A stretch of DNA of 64,000 bases from positions 1-64,000 of the forward strand of contig JABVXV010000237.1 of assembly GCA_013365325.1 (NCBI GenBank), read 5' to 3'. A model generated the notes under the pieces. It was not told the DNA's origin and did no database searches. It was given only the letters and a program-made list of their open reading frames with translations. Shown here piece by piece: positions 12,997 to 26,000 of the stretch (within the stretch, counting starts at the first letter, position 1; every line of letters starts with the position of its first letter). The DNA comes from Dipetalonema caudispina (Eukaryota > Nematoda > Chromadorea > Rhabditida > Onchocercidae). The position numbers were made by a program, and so were the translations under genes.

Positions 12997-14760
12997 GTAA
13001 GTTTGTAGTTTTTTTTTTTTTCGTTTTTCCACCCAAATTTTATTTAAAAAAAAAAAACAAAAGAATAAAAGTTTTATAGATGATAATTAAATTTAATATT
13101 CTATCATGCATTTCATTCATATAAGTTACAGTAAATTTTGTATGGAATTCCATTTTCTTGCATCAAAAATATCAACTCATTATCATTTTATCAAAATATA
13201 GTATTAAAATTGTCATCAAATTGTTTCACTTAATTAATACAAACATTCTAAAACTATTTTAGGTCAATAAATTTTGCATTGTTCATAAGGGATATGTGAA
13301 ATTTAATCTTTTCAAATAATTAAATTTCTCAATTTAAAGCTTCCATATACACTATACATATCAATTTGCGATATGTGACTGATCGATAATTTATATTTAG
13401 GATTATTTTAAAAATCTTTAACTAGTATATTATGTCAAAAAGCATGTTTTATTTTAATTTCGATACGTAAATTTCTTTTTCTTACACATATTTCTTATAA
13501 CTAATAAAACTAACCTTACTAATAAACTTAACTGTTAAATAGAACTTTCATCACTGTCGTACGAGAGATGACAATAGCTTGGTAGTGCAACGATACAATG
13601 AGAGGCATATTCTCAGATAAATTAAGCAGATATACATGATAATAATTGCATATAAACGAGCCAAGAGTAAGTAAGCCAGATAAGTGATAGCGTAAACAGG
13701 TAATAATTTAGAGAAGGTTAATAAACATTGCCATTTGACATTTGCTATTATCATTCTTTTCAGTTGTACATCAGTTAGACCTAATTAAGTTTATAAAAAC
13801 ATCAATTATTTGCATTAGTTTTGAAGGATATTTAAATTTACTTTATTCAACACAATACAATCAAATTTCCTGCATTTTTTGACTCAAGATTTTTATAATT
13901 TGTTGACACTATTTCATGAATATTTAGTTTTAAAATTTTCTTTCAAATATTTAAAGTGAATTTCAACAAAGGCATATATATATATGTCTGTTTATTTATT
14001 TGTTAATCGTTTATTTTGACTTATTTCGTTTGGAATGTTTATTTTTGGATTATTTTATTAATCCTGATTCAATCATTCTCATACTTAGTGATTTTCTTGA
14101 CGATCAGAATAATATCTAAATTATGCTTTTTAGGGAACTTTACAACAAATGCTAAAAATCAATCCAGAAATAGATTCAAGAAATTGTATTAAGTTACATT
14201 TTCAAGTGATATGATCTTTTTCATTGCAAAAATCCATTTGCTGTAAGGTTTTGTAATGAAAATATTTAGAGAGCTGCTGTTTTAATATTTAAAAAATGAT
14301 TCGAAAGTTGTTGATAGATATTTTAAATTTTAACATTTTAAAATTTCATCATCCTATGAAAGTATATTTTATTTATCACTTTTTTTATCGTTTCAAAACA
14401 TTTTCCAATTGTAAACTTTCTTTTTTTCACATATTATTTGCTCTTTCTCATTGCAAAAATCCATTGGATATAAAACTTTATAATGAAAACATTTACTGAA
14501 TCATTGTTAAATGTTGATCAGAATTTAAAAATGCCTTTTTTTTCCAAATGAAATTTCACAATTAAAATGTATTATTATTCCTGCCATTATTTTTTGGATC
14601 GCACTATTTTTTTTTCTCGGATTTCTTCAATTCTACTACTTTCGATTTTCATGTACTGATCCATCAATATTTGGTAGTAGCATCAAACGAGTAACGAAAA
14701 GTGTTCTAAGCCAAAAAAAAAGTAGTTTGCGAAAAATAAAATAGATCGTATTTCTCGGAT

Positions 14761-17700
14761 ATGCATAGGGAACGGTTAAATTTCGAATCACGTAGCGTCA
14801 GCTTTCCATCTGCACAACGCAAGAAAAGCTTCAAACGGAACAGTGTCCGAGCTCTCAAAAATACTTATCAGCGACCGGGAGGATTTGAAATGATTCTTGC
14901 ATCAGTTGATGATTCTCTCGTTCTTCTTTCTGATGTAATTGATATCACTGCAATTGACGATGTAAATTTACGAAATCGTGAACGACATCATAAATTTTTT
15001 GCTTCTGATCATACTGATAGTAATTGTCACTGTACGACATGGAAGATCAGTAAAAAAGCTGATAATTGTGATAATTCAGCTGCAAAATCTTCGTCACAAT
15101 CAGATTATCAAAAAATAGCAAAAATCGATTTAACAGGAGAAGAGATTATACAATGGATGGGTGGCTTACCAATAATCAATTCCAACAAGATGCTTGCATA
15201 TTTCTGCGGTGGAGCAAATCAAGAAATGAAAAAAATTTTACCAAATCGTGAACCATATAAAATTTTCTCTTTTAGCCAAAAACGACAAACCACTGACCAA
15301 ATTATTACCGGAAATTTAATCCGTGAGGTTTGTTAACTTCTTCACTTCCTACGATTTTGCATACTCTTCAAGACTTTATCCCTAAACGTCTGGTAATTAC
15401 GTTGCATTTATCTGTTTTTTCTTAGTAATAATTCTAAACTTCTTACATCAAGTATGAATAACCCGAGAGAGTAGTTCACGATAAATTCTATCAACGATTC
15501 ATTCACTTGAATGAATTAGGAAGGAATGATTTGAAGCCGATATCATGAGTTTTGAAATATCAATCTCGAGTATAATTCAAAAAAGTTTTGTGGAAATATA
15601 TTAGAATTAACTTAAACAACTAGTATCACAAGCTCTTTTTGAGAGATTGACAGTATGTTCGATCCGAAATATCGTCTTACGATCAGTCGATAACATTGCA
15701 TTTAAATACCTCTAAAGGTCAGATATTCCAAGCAACGCAATGTGTATCGATTGTGTTGTGATGTTTACCGACGAATTCCTAACCTTTCTGACTTTTTTCA
15801 TCGACTTTATGACTTTTCACCGTTAAAGCGCTAAAAAAAAAAAAAACGAAATGCTTACAAATAATATCCTTTCCCATCCATAAAAGGTATTATTCAAATG
15901 GAACAAACTACATCGTTAATGGTAATTCAGCTTTGCATGAAAATAATGCTTTTTGCTTATTTGTTACCTTTTAGCAAAATAGCTAAAAAGTATTGCATAT
16001 TTTTACCTCTTTTCTTTTTCTTACCCATCTCAAGGTAATGTAGAATTTTTTGATTTGTTCACATATAACAATAGGTCAGTCATCCTCAAAAGTATCATCA
16101 TCATCATCATCATCCATCAAAGCATTACCATTAGTTCTATCGAACGAGAATGTGAAATGATGATCGGAATAGGAGGAATACGACATTCATCATTCATCAT
16201 CATCATCATCATTCGATATGCGCATATACCACATTCTAAAAACATCCTTCATTGATGCCAACTATTGAGCCAAATTCTTCATTGTATTAAGCTATAAAGT
16301 TAAGTGTTAATTATTGGATTGGCTATTTTACTACTCATTCAAATGATGGAATGTGTAGGTTTTTTTCATTTATTATTTGCAATTTTTTTCAATTTCTCTT
16401 TTAAAATTACTCAATAAATTCCTATCAAATGTGAATGAATATTGTAAGATACATTAAAAATCTATTTCATATCTTTCATTCTTGAATTTAAAGTTCTCTT
16501 TTTTTTTTCTTTTTTGCTTTTTCAGTTAGATTTAATGAAAAATTAATGAGAAATGAAAAAAAAAAGTTGTTGTATGAAAGATTAAAGTAAAAAAGAAGAA
16601 ATGATATTCGCAATTTAGCATAGTTCTTAGCCCAAAAAATGTATCCATCCATTCCAAGTAATGATAAGAGAATATTGATAAAAAAATATTGAAAATAACT
16701 TTCGAACAATTATTTATAAAAACGTAGTGAAAATGAAATATATCGGATACAGCCAGATTCATGTATGTTTCGAAGGACTGGCCGATTTTAATCACTGATA
16801 GCTTATCATGAGTTATTTTGATTAAATGGAATTATTTGACCTTTGGCATCATTACAATGAAATCACATATTCGGCATATACTCACACCAACAGATTCATC
16901 TTCTAAACTGCTTGCTTCATCCTTTACAATGCAAAGTAGCTGAAATATAGTTCTTTCAGTATTACTGGTTATAAAATCCGGATCTCCGGAAATTTTTTAG
17001 TACACAGTCGGATATGACGTTCACTTTATTCTTGCACCTGTTGATGTAGTTCGGATCTTAAGGATTTTAAAAAAGTAATAAAATTTTTTCAAGCAAACAT
17101 GTGACGTTAATTATTGCTTCGATACAGTCAGTTTGATATTTAGATTAATTTGTTTTTTTTTTTTTTTGATGTTTGTTTTTCTTTTAATTCGATGTTTTAA
17201 TTTGATATTTGATTTGGTATTTCAGTTAAGTTACAGTTAAGCTTATGTGATAACATATATTTTTTTAGTACACAGCTGATTTTGATTATACATATACATA
17301 CAATTTGGTATTTCTCAAATCGATTCGATATTTAATGACTTTTAAATTTACTACCTATTATTCATTTAACTTAGTACAACCTCATATTTGGACGCTTAGG
17401 ATTCGATAACTTGATATCGATATTTGAAATTTGAATTAGTTGCTGTTTCAATATTTAAATGAAATCGAACGAAATAATCCACTCTCGCCCATTTATTTTC
17501 AGTTTTTTAATTTCTCTTACAAACGTTTCACTTTATAATTTCCCATTTTCAATATAGTTGCTTTTTTCTCATATTTAATTTTTCTTGAAAACTTTCTTCC
17601 TTTCATAAATTTCCTTTTGATTTTAAAGCTATAACTTAAATGATCATTACAAAATAAATTTTAGGTAATCACTGAATAACTTATCATATTATTTTCCTGG

Positions 17701-20700
17701 CGATATAAAATGCAATGAAGTAACGATCGCCTTTTTTATGTTTGAAATTGAAAAAGAAAGTTTTCCAATCGATTAAGATCGATCATTATGCCTTTCAACG
17801 TCCCCTTACTCTTACAAAATTTTAGCCTTAAAAAATTCTCTGAAAATTAATAATTCAAAATAAATCAAATTCAGTTAGACAACGTTTACCAAATTAATAA
17901 TATTTGAAGTAAAAACTTATTCTCAATAAGCTGTATTGAAGAAATACTGGGAAATTTATCCATAAAAATAATTTAGAAGTAATTTACCTGAAATATTAAT
18001 CTATGTCAAAAGGTTACACGTTAACAACAAAATAGGGAAAATTTGTATGAAAATTTCTCAAATTATATGGAAAGTTTTTAGGGAAAAGTTTTATGCAAAT
18101 TCTGTAATTTGAGCAAATTTAAAAAATGCGATAGTGAAATTTTATGTAAATTTCGAAATTTTGGGTAAATCTAAAAATAATATGATATGCAAATTTTGTA
18201 AAATCTAAAAAAAAAAAAACAATATGATAGTAAAATTTTTATGCAAATTTTGATGTTATAACAAATGTAGAAAACATACGACCATTTTTTCGATCCAAAT
18301 GCAACACAAAGAATTACACTATTAGTGTATCAATCAATAAATCGTTTTCTATATGTGATTGTTTTTGTTTTCTTACAAAAAATATTTTGTAAGAAAGTTT
18401 CTTGTGATAAATATTTTAAATATCATACGTATTTCATATAGCTTCACGTAATATCAATTTTCTCATTCACGCAAGTCATAGAAGACGGAATTCGTTTTTT
18501 TTTTTGTATCTTTTTTTTTTTTACCTTTCTTTTCGTTGTTCATTATGGATTGCAACTGTATGAATTTATTCTGCTCAAAATTACCGAAACATAAGGTTAG
18601 ATATTTGTATTATTTCTTTTCTCATTTCTTATTTTAGGTAACTTTTGGATAATATTTCAATTTCTTCTGAAATATCTTAGATATATGATAAATATTATTC
18701 AAATATATTACATTTGGGTATTGTTAGAATATAGTAAATATACTATGAATGAGTTCTTTTTTATATATTTATAGTTGAAATAATATTTTCAATAATATGA
18801 GTAAACTTATTTCACATCTGATTGATATTATCGCAAATAGATCAATTTTTCTAAAAAATTAACTTAAAATATCCTTATCTGCTATACGTATAATTATATG
18901 ATTATGCTATAATTCATGGGATAACTTGCTTATAGAGAATACACTATATGATTTATCGAAATTACAAATTTGGTGACACGTAAATGACGTTTATCTTTGT
19001 TCACGTATGAAGAAATTAATACTTTTCTTTTTTCCTAGAAGTTTGCTTTTTCTAGAAAGTAGATCGAAAGTGCACTCTCCCTCTCTCTCTCTCTCAGGTT
19101 ATCCAACTATCATCCGTCTTCAGATTCAAATTATGTTCCGGATTCGGCTATTCAACTGCTAAAAAATAATTATGATGCAATCCGCTCAATTCATCTATCA
19201 TTGAATGGATTGCCGGAAATAAATCGGACGAAGAAAAATTGAATTTTTCAAAAATTTCACTCTTTTTTTTTTTTCGAATAATTCAGTTTTTTATGTTGTC
19301 ATTATTTTCGTAACAAATTATTAATATTTTATTAGTAAGTTTATATTTACTTGCATATATATGTGTTAATGTACTTATATATATATCATTATGTAGAAAT
19401 GAATAAATTTTTGTGTATTTGAAAAAAAAAAAAAGAGAAATTATACGCTGTGTTTTAATTCTTCATGTTACATCAATATGTTTTTTTGGAATCGAAGAAT
19501 TTCAAAAATTAATACTGAGCATATGAATCGCCGTATAATTATTTACGCTTTTACTGTCATTATTAAATATTATTTCAAATGAAATATGCGGATAAAGAAT
19601 ATTTGAAATAACACTAATAAATAGGCTTTTTTTTTTTGAAATGTAAAATAGGATATTGCTATTTTTACTTTAAGTATGACTAAGATATTTTTAGCTTTAC
19701 GTCGACAATTAATTAAGCGGAAAAGAAAGAAAAGCTGAGCGAAGGATAAAATCTTGATTAAATCTTTTATGATAAAAATTAGAGATATTTAAAGGGTTTC
19801 AATAAGGAAATCACCATTTTAGTCTTAATTCTAATTTCCTGAAAATAATGTCGCATGATGAAAGCAATTTGCGTTATCTTTTTGAACTTTACTATGATCC
19901 TATTGCTTATTCAATCATTTAAAACAACGATAATTATCAAAGTTAATTTTTATTCCAATCGATATCTGAATGGAACTTTAGTTCATATTACATTTTGCGT
20001 TGTTTTAGCATTTATAATAATAAGAAGTTTTAAAGTTTTAACTTTCTGCATCAAATTTCAACTCATTGAAGTCATTTTTATTTTGCTTTCAGTTAATCCT
20101 AAATAAGAAATCGAAAGCAACAAACTGGTCTACTGCTACGAAAGAACCGGAAATAAGTGATCGTGATAGAAGAATTCTAAAAAAGGTATCTTTTGCCGAT
20201 AAATTGTTAAGGAACAACCATCATAGCTTTATTTTGCATGCATCAGCGATTCATCAAAGTTGCTGATAGTATCGAACCGAAAAACTATCAGTAATCTGAG
20301 TTTATCCTGAACTTGGAGAAGGTATACTGAAATGATATGATAAAGTTACTCTAGCTTTAAATCTCATAATCTTGTATTATGATATTTGATTACAGATATT
20401 ATACTGAACATTATATTTTAGGATATCTTCCCCTTAGTTTCAACTCGACCTCTAGCTGAACGTTTATCATCTTTTAAAGAGCAATCATTTTCTTTCTTCA
20501 TTATAATATTCTCTAAAATATGTAGAATGATATGATCAACCTTAAAATCTGAACAGTGATTTTTAACCTGACCAACTTCTTTCAATATTCAGTTATGTCC
20601 GGTAAATTATTTATGTAGACATTCAACTCCTCTCTAAGCATTTATTTTATTTTATTTTTTTTGTATTACAGTAAAAAAAAATTGTCGACGATACTTCACT

Positions 20701-22792
20701 CAAATTATTCAGGTCCATGCATTTCATCATATTTACCTTAATCCCAAAACACTGAATTACAAATGGAAATGATATTTTAAGCAAAATGAAAATTGCGAAG
20801 TTCAACGGCATTTTCTTATTGTAAGATGAATTGTAAAACGGAATTTGAAATATGTCAGGTAGTATTACGAGTTACAATGGTTTTGTACCAGTTGTCGTTA
20901 ATTATTTTGTGTATGTTACAGAATAACCGAGTTGACGGTGAAACTGGTTGTAGTGACAATCTGGAGCGAACATCGGTTCGTAGTATCATTGCTGGATATC
21001 AGCAGAGGCAGTTTTCATCGAGGCCATCGTATACTGCACAAGGCTAGATTCAAGCTTCAACTTTTTTACTTTTAAATTTATGTCTTACTGATTAGAACGA
21101 TTGTAAAAAAAAAAAAAAATTTTACATCACTTGTTATCTGTGGATATTTATTTATCAGTCTTTTATTTATCAGTAAAAATGTACTTCAATCTCATTTTGC
21201 TCTTCTTATTTTTGACTGTTATTTCGCTATTTCTAAACAGTTTCTTTAATCTTAGCAAATTCGTTCTAGCTAATATGGAACTTGCTTACCGTTATAACAT
21301 TCGTAGTTTAGATTTGAGCTACTATCTTTTAACGATTTCTTCGACAATGAATCCTAAAATTTCAATTCAAAATGTAATCTTTCAAACTCCATTGTTCCCA
21401 TTAGATAATGAAGTTTGTGAATTTAATTTATAATTCGTATTTCATCATTTCCTGAAATATATAAAATCGTTTGCAATGTTTGATTGAGTCTTGAGTCTTT
21501 CTTCACGATCACCACTAAATAAAGTTGTATATTTACATCAATTCATTTCCACATTTCATTATTTAAAGAATGTAGCATAGATTTCTCTTCAAATTCATCC
21601 ATATTAAACTCCTTTTTTTTTTTTCATTCATACAGTTGTATTATCTTCTGAAAAAAAAAAAAAAAAAAAAAAAAAAACTAATCGATATTTTTCAACAAGA
21701 GTTTCAAAAAATCAAACGGTTTGAAAATTTCAAAAAAAAAAAAAAAAAATGAAAAACATTCCAAAATCCTCCAATTAATTTAAATAATTTAATTAAGTTA
21801 AAAATAATTCAGATTATTTGATTTGATAGAGATGACTCATTCACTGATCTTTTGCATTTCTTAATTTGTTATCAATTATCGGTAAATTATAGATAACATT
21901 GATTTTTCATTTTCGTTGTAAGACCAACAACATTCATATGCCACCCGCCAATTATTTGATTTGATTTGTGTTCAGATAAATATTCGTATCATTTTTATTC
22001 TATTAATGTTTAAATTATTGAGTATTTCTTGTTATGTGTGTTTTTTTATTTTAATTAATAGTTTTCTAATTTTTTTTAACAAAAATTTATTCATCTTTTA
22101 TAAATTTACAGGATTATCTCCTGGAAATTCGGTAATATTGCAAAGTAAAGAAGATATTAGTAGTCAAGTATCATTGGGATCAAGAACTATTGAAAGCGAA
22201 GGATCGAACGAATTTCAAAAAATTTTGCCAAAAGTGAACGATATGATGGAATCCAGAAAGCCAATGGCAGTTAGTTGCTTAAAAATAATTTAAAGATGAA
22301 AAAATTTGTCTCAGTGCTGTCTTTCTACAAAATGGCAAGTAAGCTAAAGCAAAAGTTCACATTCCTGGTTGGTGGATTGAAAGATTACATTCAATACAGC
22401 AGTGTTTTTTCTTTTGGTTACTGGAATATTTGATATTCTATGTCGATTGTGACATATAAAATGATTTCAGGCTCCACCAGCACCACCGCTACCACCAATT
22501 CCAACGCATCTGAAAAGTTCTCAGCTTAAGTTGCTAAATGGTAACAGTGGATCCTCACCAACATCATCAAGTTTTTCCAATGGCATCCACAAAAGAACAC
22601 CAACAACTGTAACTTCAGCTTCAAATTCAGCTCAAGATTCTGGCAGGCATGAAGCAGCGGATCCAAAGTCTATCCCATCAGGCACGGTTTCTCGTTTCCC
22701 ATATGGTTGCTTCCTGCAGCATCTTTGCTGTGTCTCTCCTAGCCATAAGAAGAGTATAATCGTAGAGGATACGTCACTCACACCTAAGATCC
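14761..22792 (+). CDS. Five exons encoding a disordered N-terminal region, probably of the septin gene
   Basis: Exons: 14761-15327 (189 codons), 20093-20185 (31 codons), 20922-21042, 22112-22269 and 22471-22792. Phases agree at every junction (0, 0, 1, 0), and the last ends in phase 1 at donor C|gtgagc, which fits the septin exon at 23076. The start ATG is the first after a stop at 14737. The first exon is basic and Ser-rich at its N-terminus. The last begins with a Pro-rich stretch (APPAPPLPPIP), then is Ser/Thr/Asn-rich, with a cysteine pair (HLCCVSP) near its end. No domain is recognised. The junction 21042/22112 requires a GC donor (AAG|gctaga); otherwise the frame stops at 21045. The septin core has no Met of its own, so an upstream coding exon must exist. 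A separate gene remains possible for exons 1-3. Confidence 0.55.
18040..18262. repeat. Diverged short tandem repeat in the first septin-gene intron
   Basis: Three to four degenerate copies of a unit of roughly 55-65 nt. Its recognisable core is ATGATAGTAAAATTTT followed by TATGCAAATTTTG, each copy differing by small indels and A runs. It lies inside the 4.8-kb intron 15328-20092. No coding potential. Confidence 0.45.
18545..19242 (+). CDS. Possible small gene nested in the septin-gene intron
   Basis: Two exon-like pieces on the same strand. The first (18545-18595) starts with ATG, encodes the Cys-rich peptide MDCNCMNLFCSKLPKHK and ends at AAG|gttaga. The second starts after a CT-run acceptor (CTCTCAG) at 19098 and has a 48-codon open frame (19099-19242) containing DSAIQLLKNNYDAIRS, ending in TGA. 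The phases disagree: the first piece ends in phase 0, while the longer frame of the second needs phase 2. Joined directly, the frame stops after about 23 more residues. Either an exon is missing or one piece is spurious. Confidence 0.25.
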
Positions 22793-23075
22793 GTGAGCAT
22801 TACGGTCTGTTATATCAAACAATTACTGACAGTGAAATAAGGAGTGCCTTTTTTTCTATGGAAAGGAAATCACCTAAGCTTTAGACTTGTTAACGTAGTT
22901 CATCCTTTTTATCTGATTTCGTTAGTGAAAGATATTTTAGAAGTATCATTATAAGAGTGTTAAAACTAGGATAATATACTACTGATTTAGACAAAACTTT
23001 ATTAGAATAATATCAGAAATGGCAAAGGTTTTCGAAACTCCGCTGTTTTACTTACAATTTGTGGTCTTTTTACAG

Positions 23076-26000
23076 AAAAGCTTAATATACTTGGAAGTAC
23101 CACAGAGGAATTCCGAACGCTGAAATTGAACGGGCATGTTGGATTTGATTCTCTTCCGCATCAGTTGGTTCGGAAATGCACTGAACGAGGGTAATTTTAA
23201 AAACATTTAATTCGAGTGCTTCGTCAAGTCCTCGCCCTTAAATGGTCAAAATTGAAGAGAATTTTTGAAATTTTCACGCATCGTTTGGATCTGTGCAGCA
23301 ACCTGCAGTTAAAGTTTCATTGTATTCAATCAATGAACGAGGCATTTTTTCCTTTCTTGATCAACTTATGTAGAAGATTTTTAGGTTTCAGTTCAATTTG
23401 ATGTGCGTTGGTGAAACAGGCATGGGTAAAACAACACTGATCGAATCCCTGTTTAATATGAAGCTTGAATTTCATCCTTGTAATAACGAACTCAAGACTG
23501 TGGAACTACTTTCAAGGACATACGGTAAACGCGTTGCATTTGTTGCTTTGTGAAATCATCCTGCTCATAATTTCTAAAGTTACTCGTATTTAGATGTTGT
23601 GGAAGGTGGAATTAGGCTGAAGTTGACCATTGTTGAAACAGCTGGATTTGGTGACCAGCTTGATAAAGACAGAAGGTTAGCAGTATAAAATATTAATAAT
23701 ATATACACTTTTTAAATAAATTAATTTGTAGAAATATAGCAAGTATTCGTATGTGATTCTTATTAATCCCATGACCTTTAGTTGCTCTATATCTCAAGCA
23801 GAGGTGCTTGAAATATGGAAAGCTTTAAACAAGGATTGAGAGTATAAATGTGCGCTTTACTCTTGCCTGTAAGCTTTATAGGCAAGAGTTTACTTTCCTT
23901 TTTGCTGTAAAGCCCCAACCTTCGGATATCGTAATAACGTCAAGAAACTTTAAAACATGCAGCATGATAGAAGCTCAATCTCAATTTGCATATTAAAAGT
24001 GTGTACATTAGAAATGTACCCAAGTTGGCATCTGTTACTTATGGCGAATAGATCTTCTGTTCACATTTAACAGAAATAAAAATTTGGAAGTAGATAATTA
24101 GATTGTTTATCTTTAAAGTATCAGAAGTATAATCTACAAATATTAGTGTAAACAATTGTTGCTTTATTTCAGCGCTCAGGTAATCGTTGACTTCATCAAT
24201 GAACAATTCGAAAAGTATTTGAAGGAAGAGTTGAAAATTAAACGTTGTTTGGACTATTACGATGATACACGTATTCATGCTTGCCTCTACTTCATATCAC
24301 CCACTGGACATGGGTCTGTATAATTATTTTTCTTTATCGAAATATAGGGATTATTTTACACAGGAAATTAGCGACCCACTTTTCTTGTTATGGAACCGAA
24401 GGGCAATTTTACAAATCATTATATATGGAGAAAGATATTTTGCGAAGTAACATAATTATATGTATTGGCTTTGTTCAACGGAACGTTGTTTTTCTCAAGA
24501 TGTGCCAGATGATTAAAATCAATCTATCTTCTTTTTTTGGTCATTTGTAATAGTATGCCTTTGAAGGATTTTGTGGATTGCATTTTCGGTTTTCATTTCC
24601 CAAGGCGATCTTCATGTCCGTTTGCCTGACTGTGACTGTGACCATTTGTCTGTTTTTTTTTCAAGACCTACGGCTGCCGAACAAATTAAAATTAAATATA
24701 ATGGGTTTTTCCTTCCTCTTTCCTTTTTTTCACCTTCAGTTTCGATGTGTTGTCAAAATTTCCCATACATTTATATTCATTGAACTCTTTATTCTTCTTA
24801 TTTCAAGGTTGATGGATCTTTTTCCGTTGCTTTATCTGCTTTATTGCTACTATCGTCAAAGTACAATGCTAATCGAAGTTTTTGTCACTGAAGAGAATAT
24901 CTGATTTTTTGAAAGTACTTCCTTAGTTCAGCTTATACTGACCCCGTTGTCAAAAGATAGACGAAAAGAATTAATCTGGTGATTGTTTATTCTAAGCTGC
25001 TGACAGAATCAGTATTCGTGACGTATCAGTAACCGGGGTTTGTCGTGGGTGTTATATGATTTCACCTTCTTTAAGTAAGTAAACGTTGGCAAGTTCTCTA
25101 AGAAAAAGTCTATTCCAAACGATGATATTATATAAAAGTAGAGTAGTATCCATCTCCGTCTATATCACTCAAATATGTAAAATAGAAATGATTAAATGTT
25201 GATTTGCTGAGCCGCATAACATCTTCCGAACCATTTGTGGCCATGACGCTTGACTAAGATGTATTTTCCTTCAAAATCTTTTCCAAGGTCGGTTGACATT
25301 CTAATCATCTACTATTTGTTCTGTTGGACTATATGTTATTAGATGCCAAACAAAATATAATTTCGATATCTTTGTTATAAATATAACTATGTTACATTCT
25401 AATTAACAATTGCATTGAATGGAATGATTTGAGGTTATGCACATCTGAAGACATGATGCGTCGCATGGATGAGCTTTCTTTCGGGTATGCTTATTCAGTA
25501 AAACGATGAGGATTTAGTGAGAAAACGTTGAATCGCCAATATAAAGCATCTTCTCTTTTTTTTTACATTTTTTTTCATTTCTTTCCAGTGATTTATATCG
25601 TATCATTCGCCGCCATCTGGCCTTATTATCCTTATGGTCCAGATGGCCATCGTTCTCCATCTGCCCTACTTTATTGTTTTTTTGGGGGAACTTTACCATT
25701 TTCCCTTTCCTTTTCTCATCTTCCCTTTCGTAGTTTGAATGTTTATCTGAGCTATCGTTTTACTTCTTCAGAAGGAAAAAGGCAAAGGGGGATGAAGAAG
25801 CAACCCTTCCATCATACATTTCAATTTTTTCTCTTTATTTGGCTTTTTTATATGGGCTAACCGGTTCTTCGGATAGTTTAAATGTGATGAATTTTGCCAC
25901 ATCAAAATAGTAAGGCTCATACTAACGGTGTCTCTTCATTCCATTGGTCATGATTTTGGACGACATATGAGACGATTTTAGGATTTACATTTCTTTTCCG

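Larger units (their letters stand above)
9259..14760. other. AT-rich spacer with only weak coding signals
   Basis: A 5.5-kb stretch with no convincing gene. It includes a CT-rich tract (12559-12604), several A/T homopolymers, a 48-codon open frame at 10316-10462 with more coding-like composition than its surroundings, and an isolated exon-like segment at 12964-12996 listed separately. An 8-9 kb stretch with no repeat family recognised by eye. Confidence 0.5.

Noticed and set aside
16055..16255. Open frame with ATC repeats
   Set aside because: ATC/CAT trinucleotide repeats give polyisoleucine; no gene evidence.
25528..25860. Plus-strand 110-codon frame in a septin intron
   Set aside because: Membrane-like, Phe/Tyr/Ser-rich content typical of T-rich sequence; no splice support, and an opposing frame is equally open.
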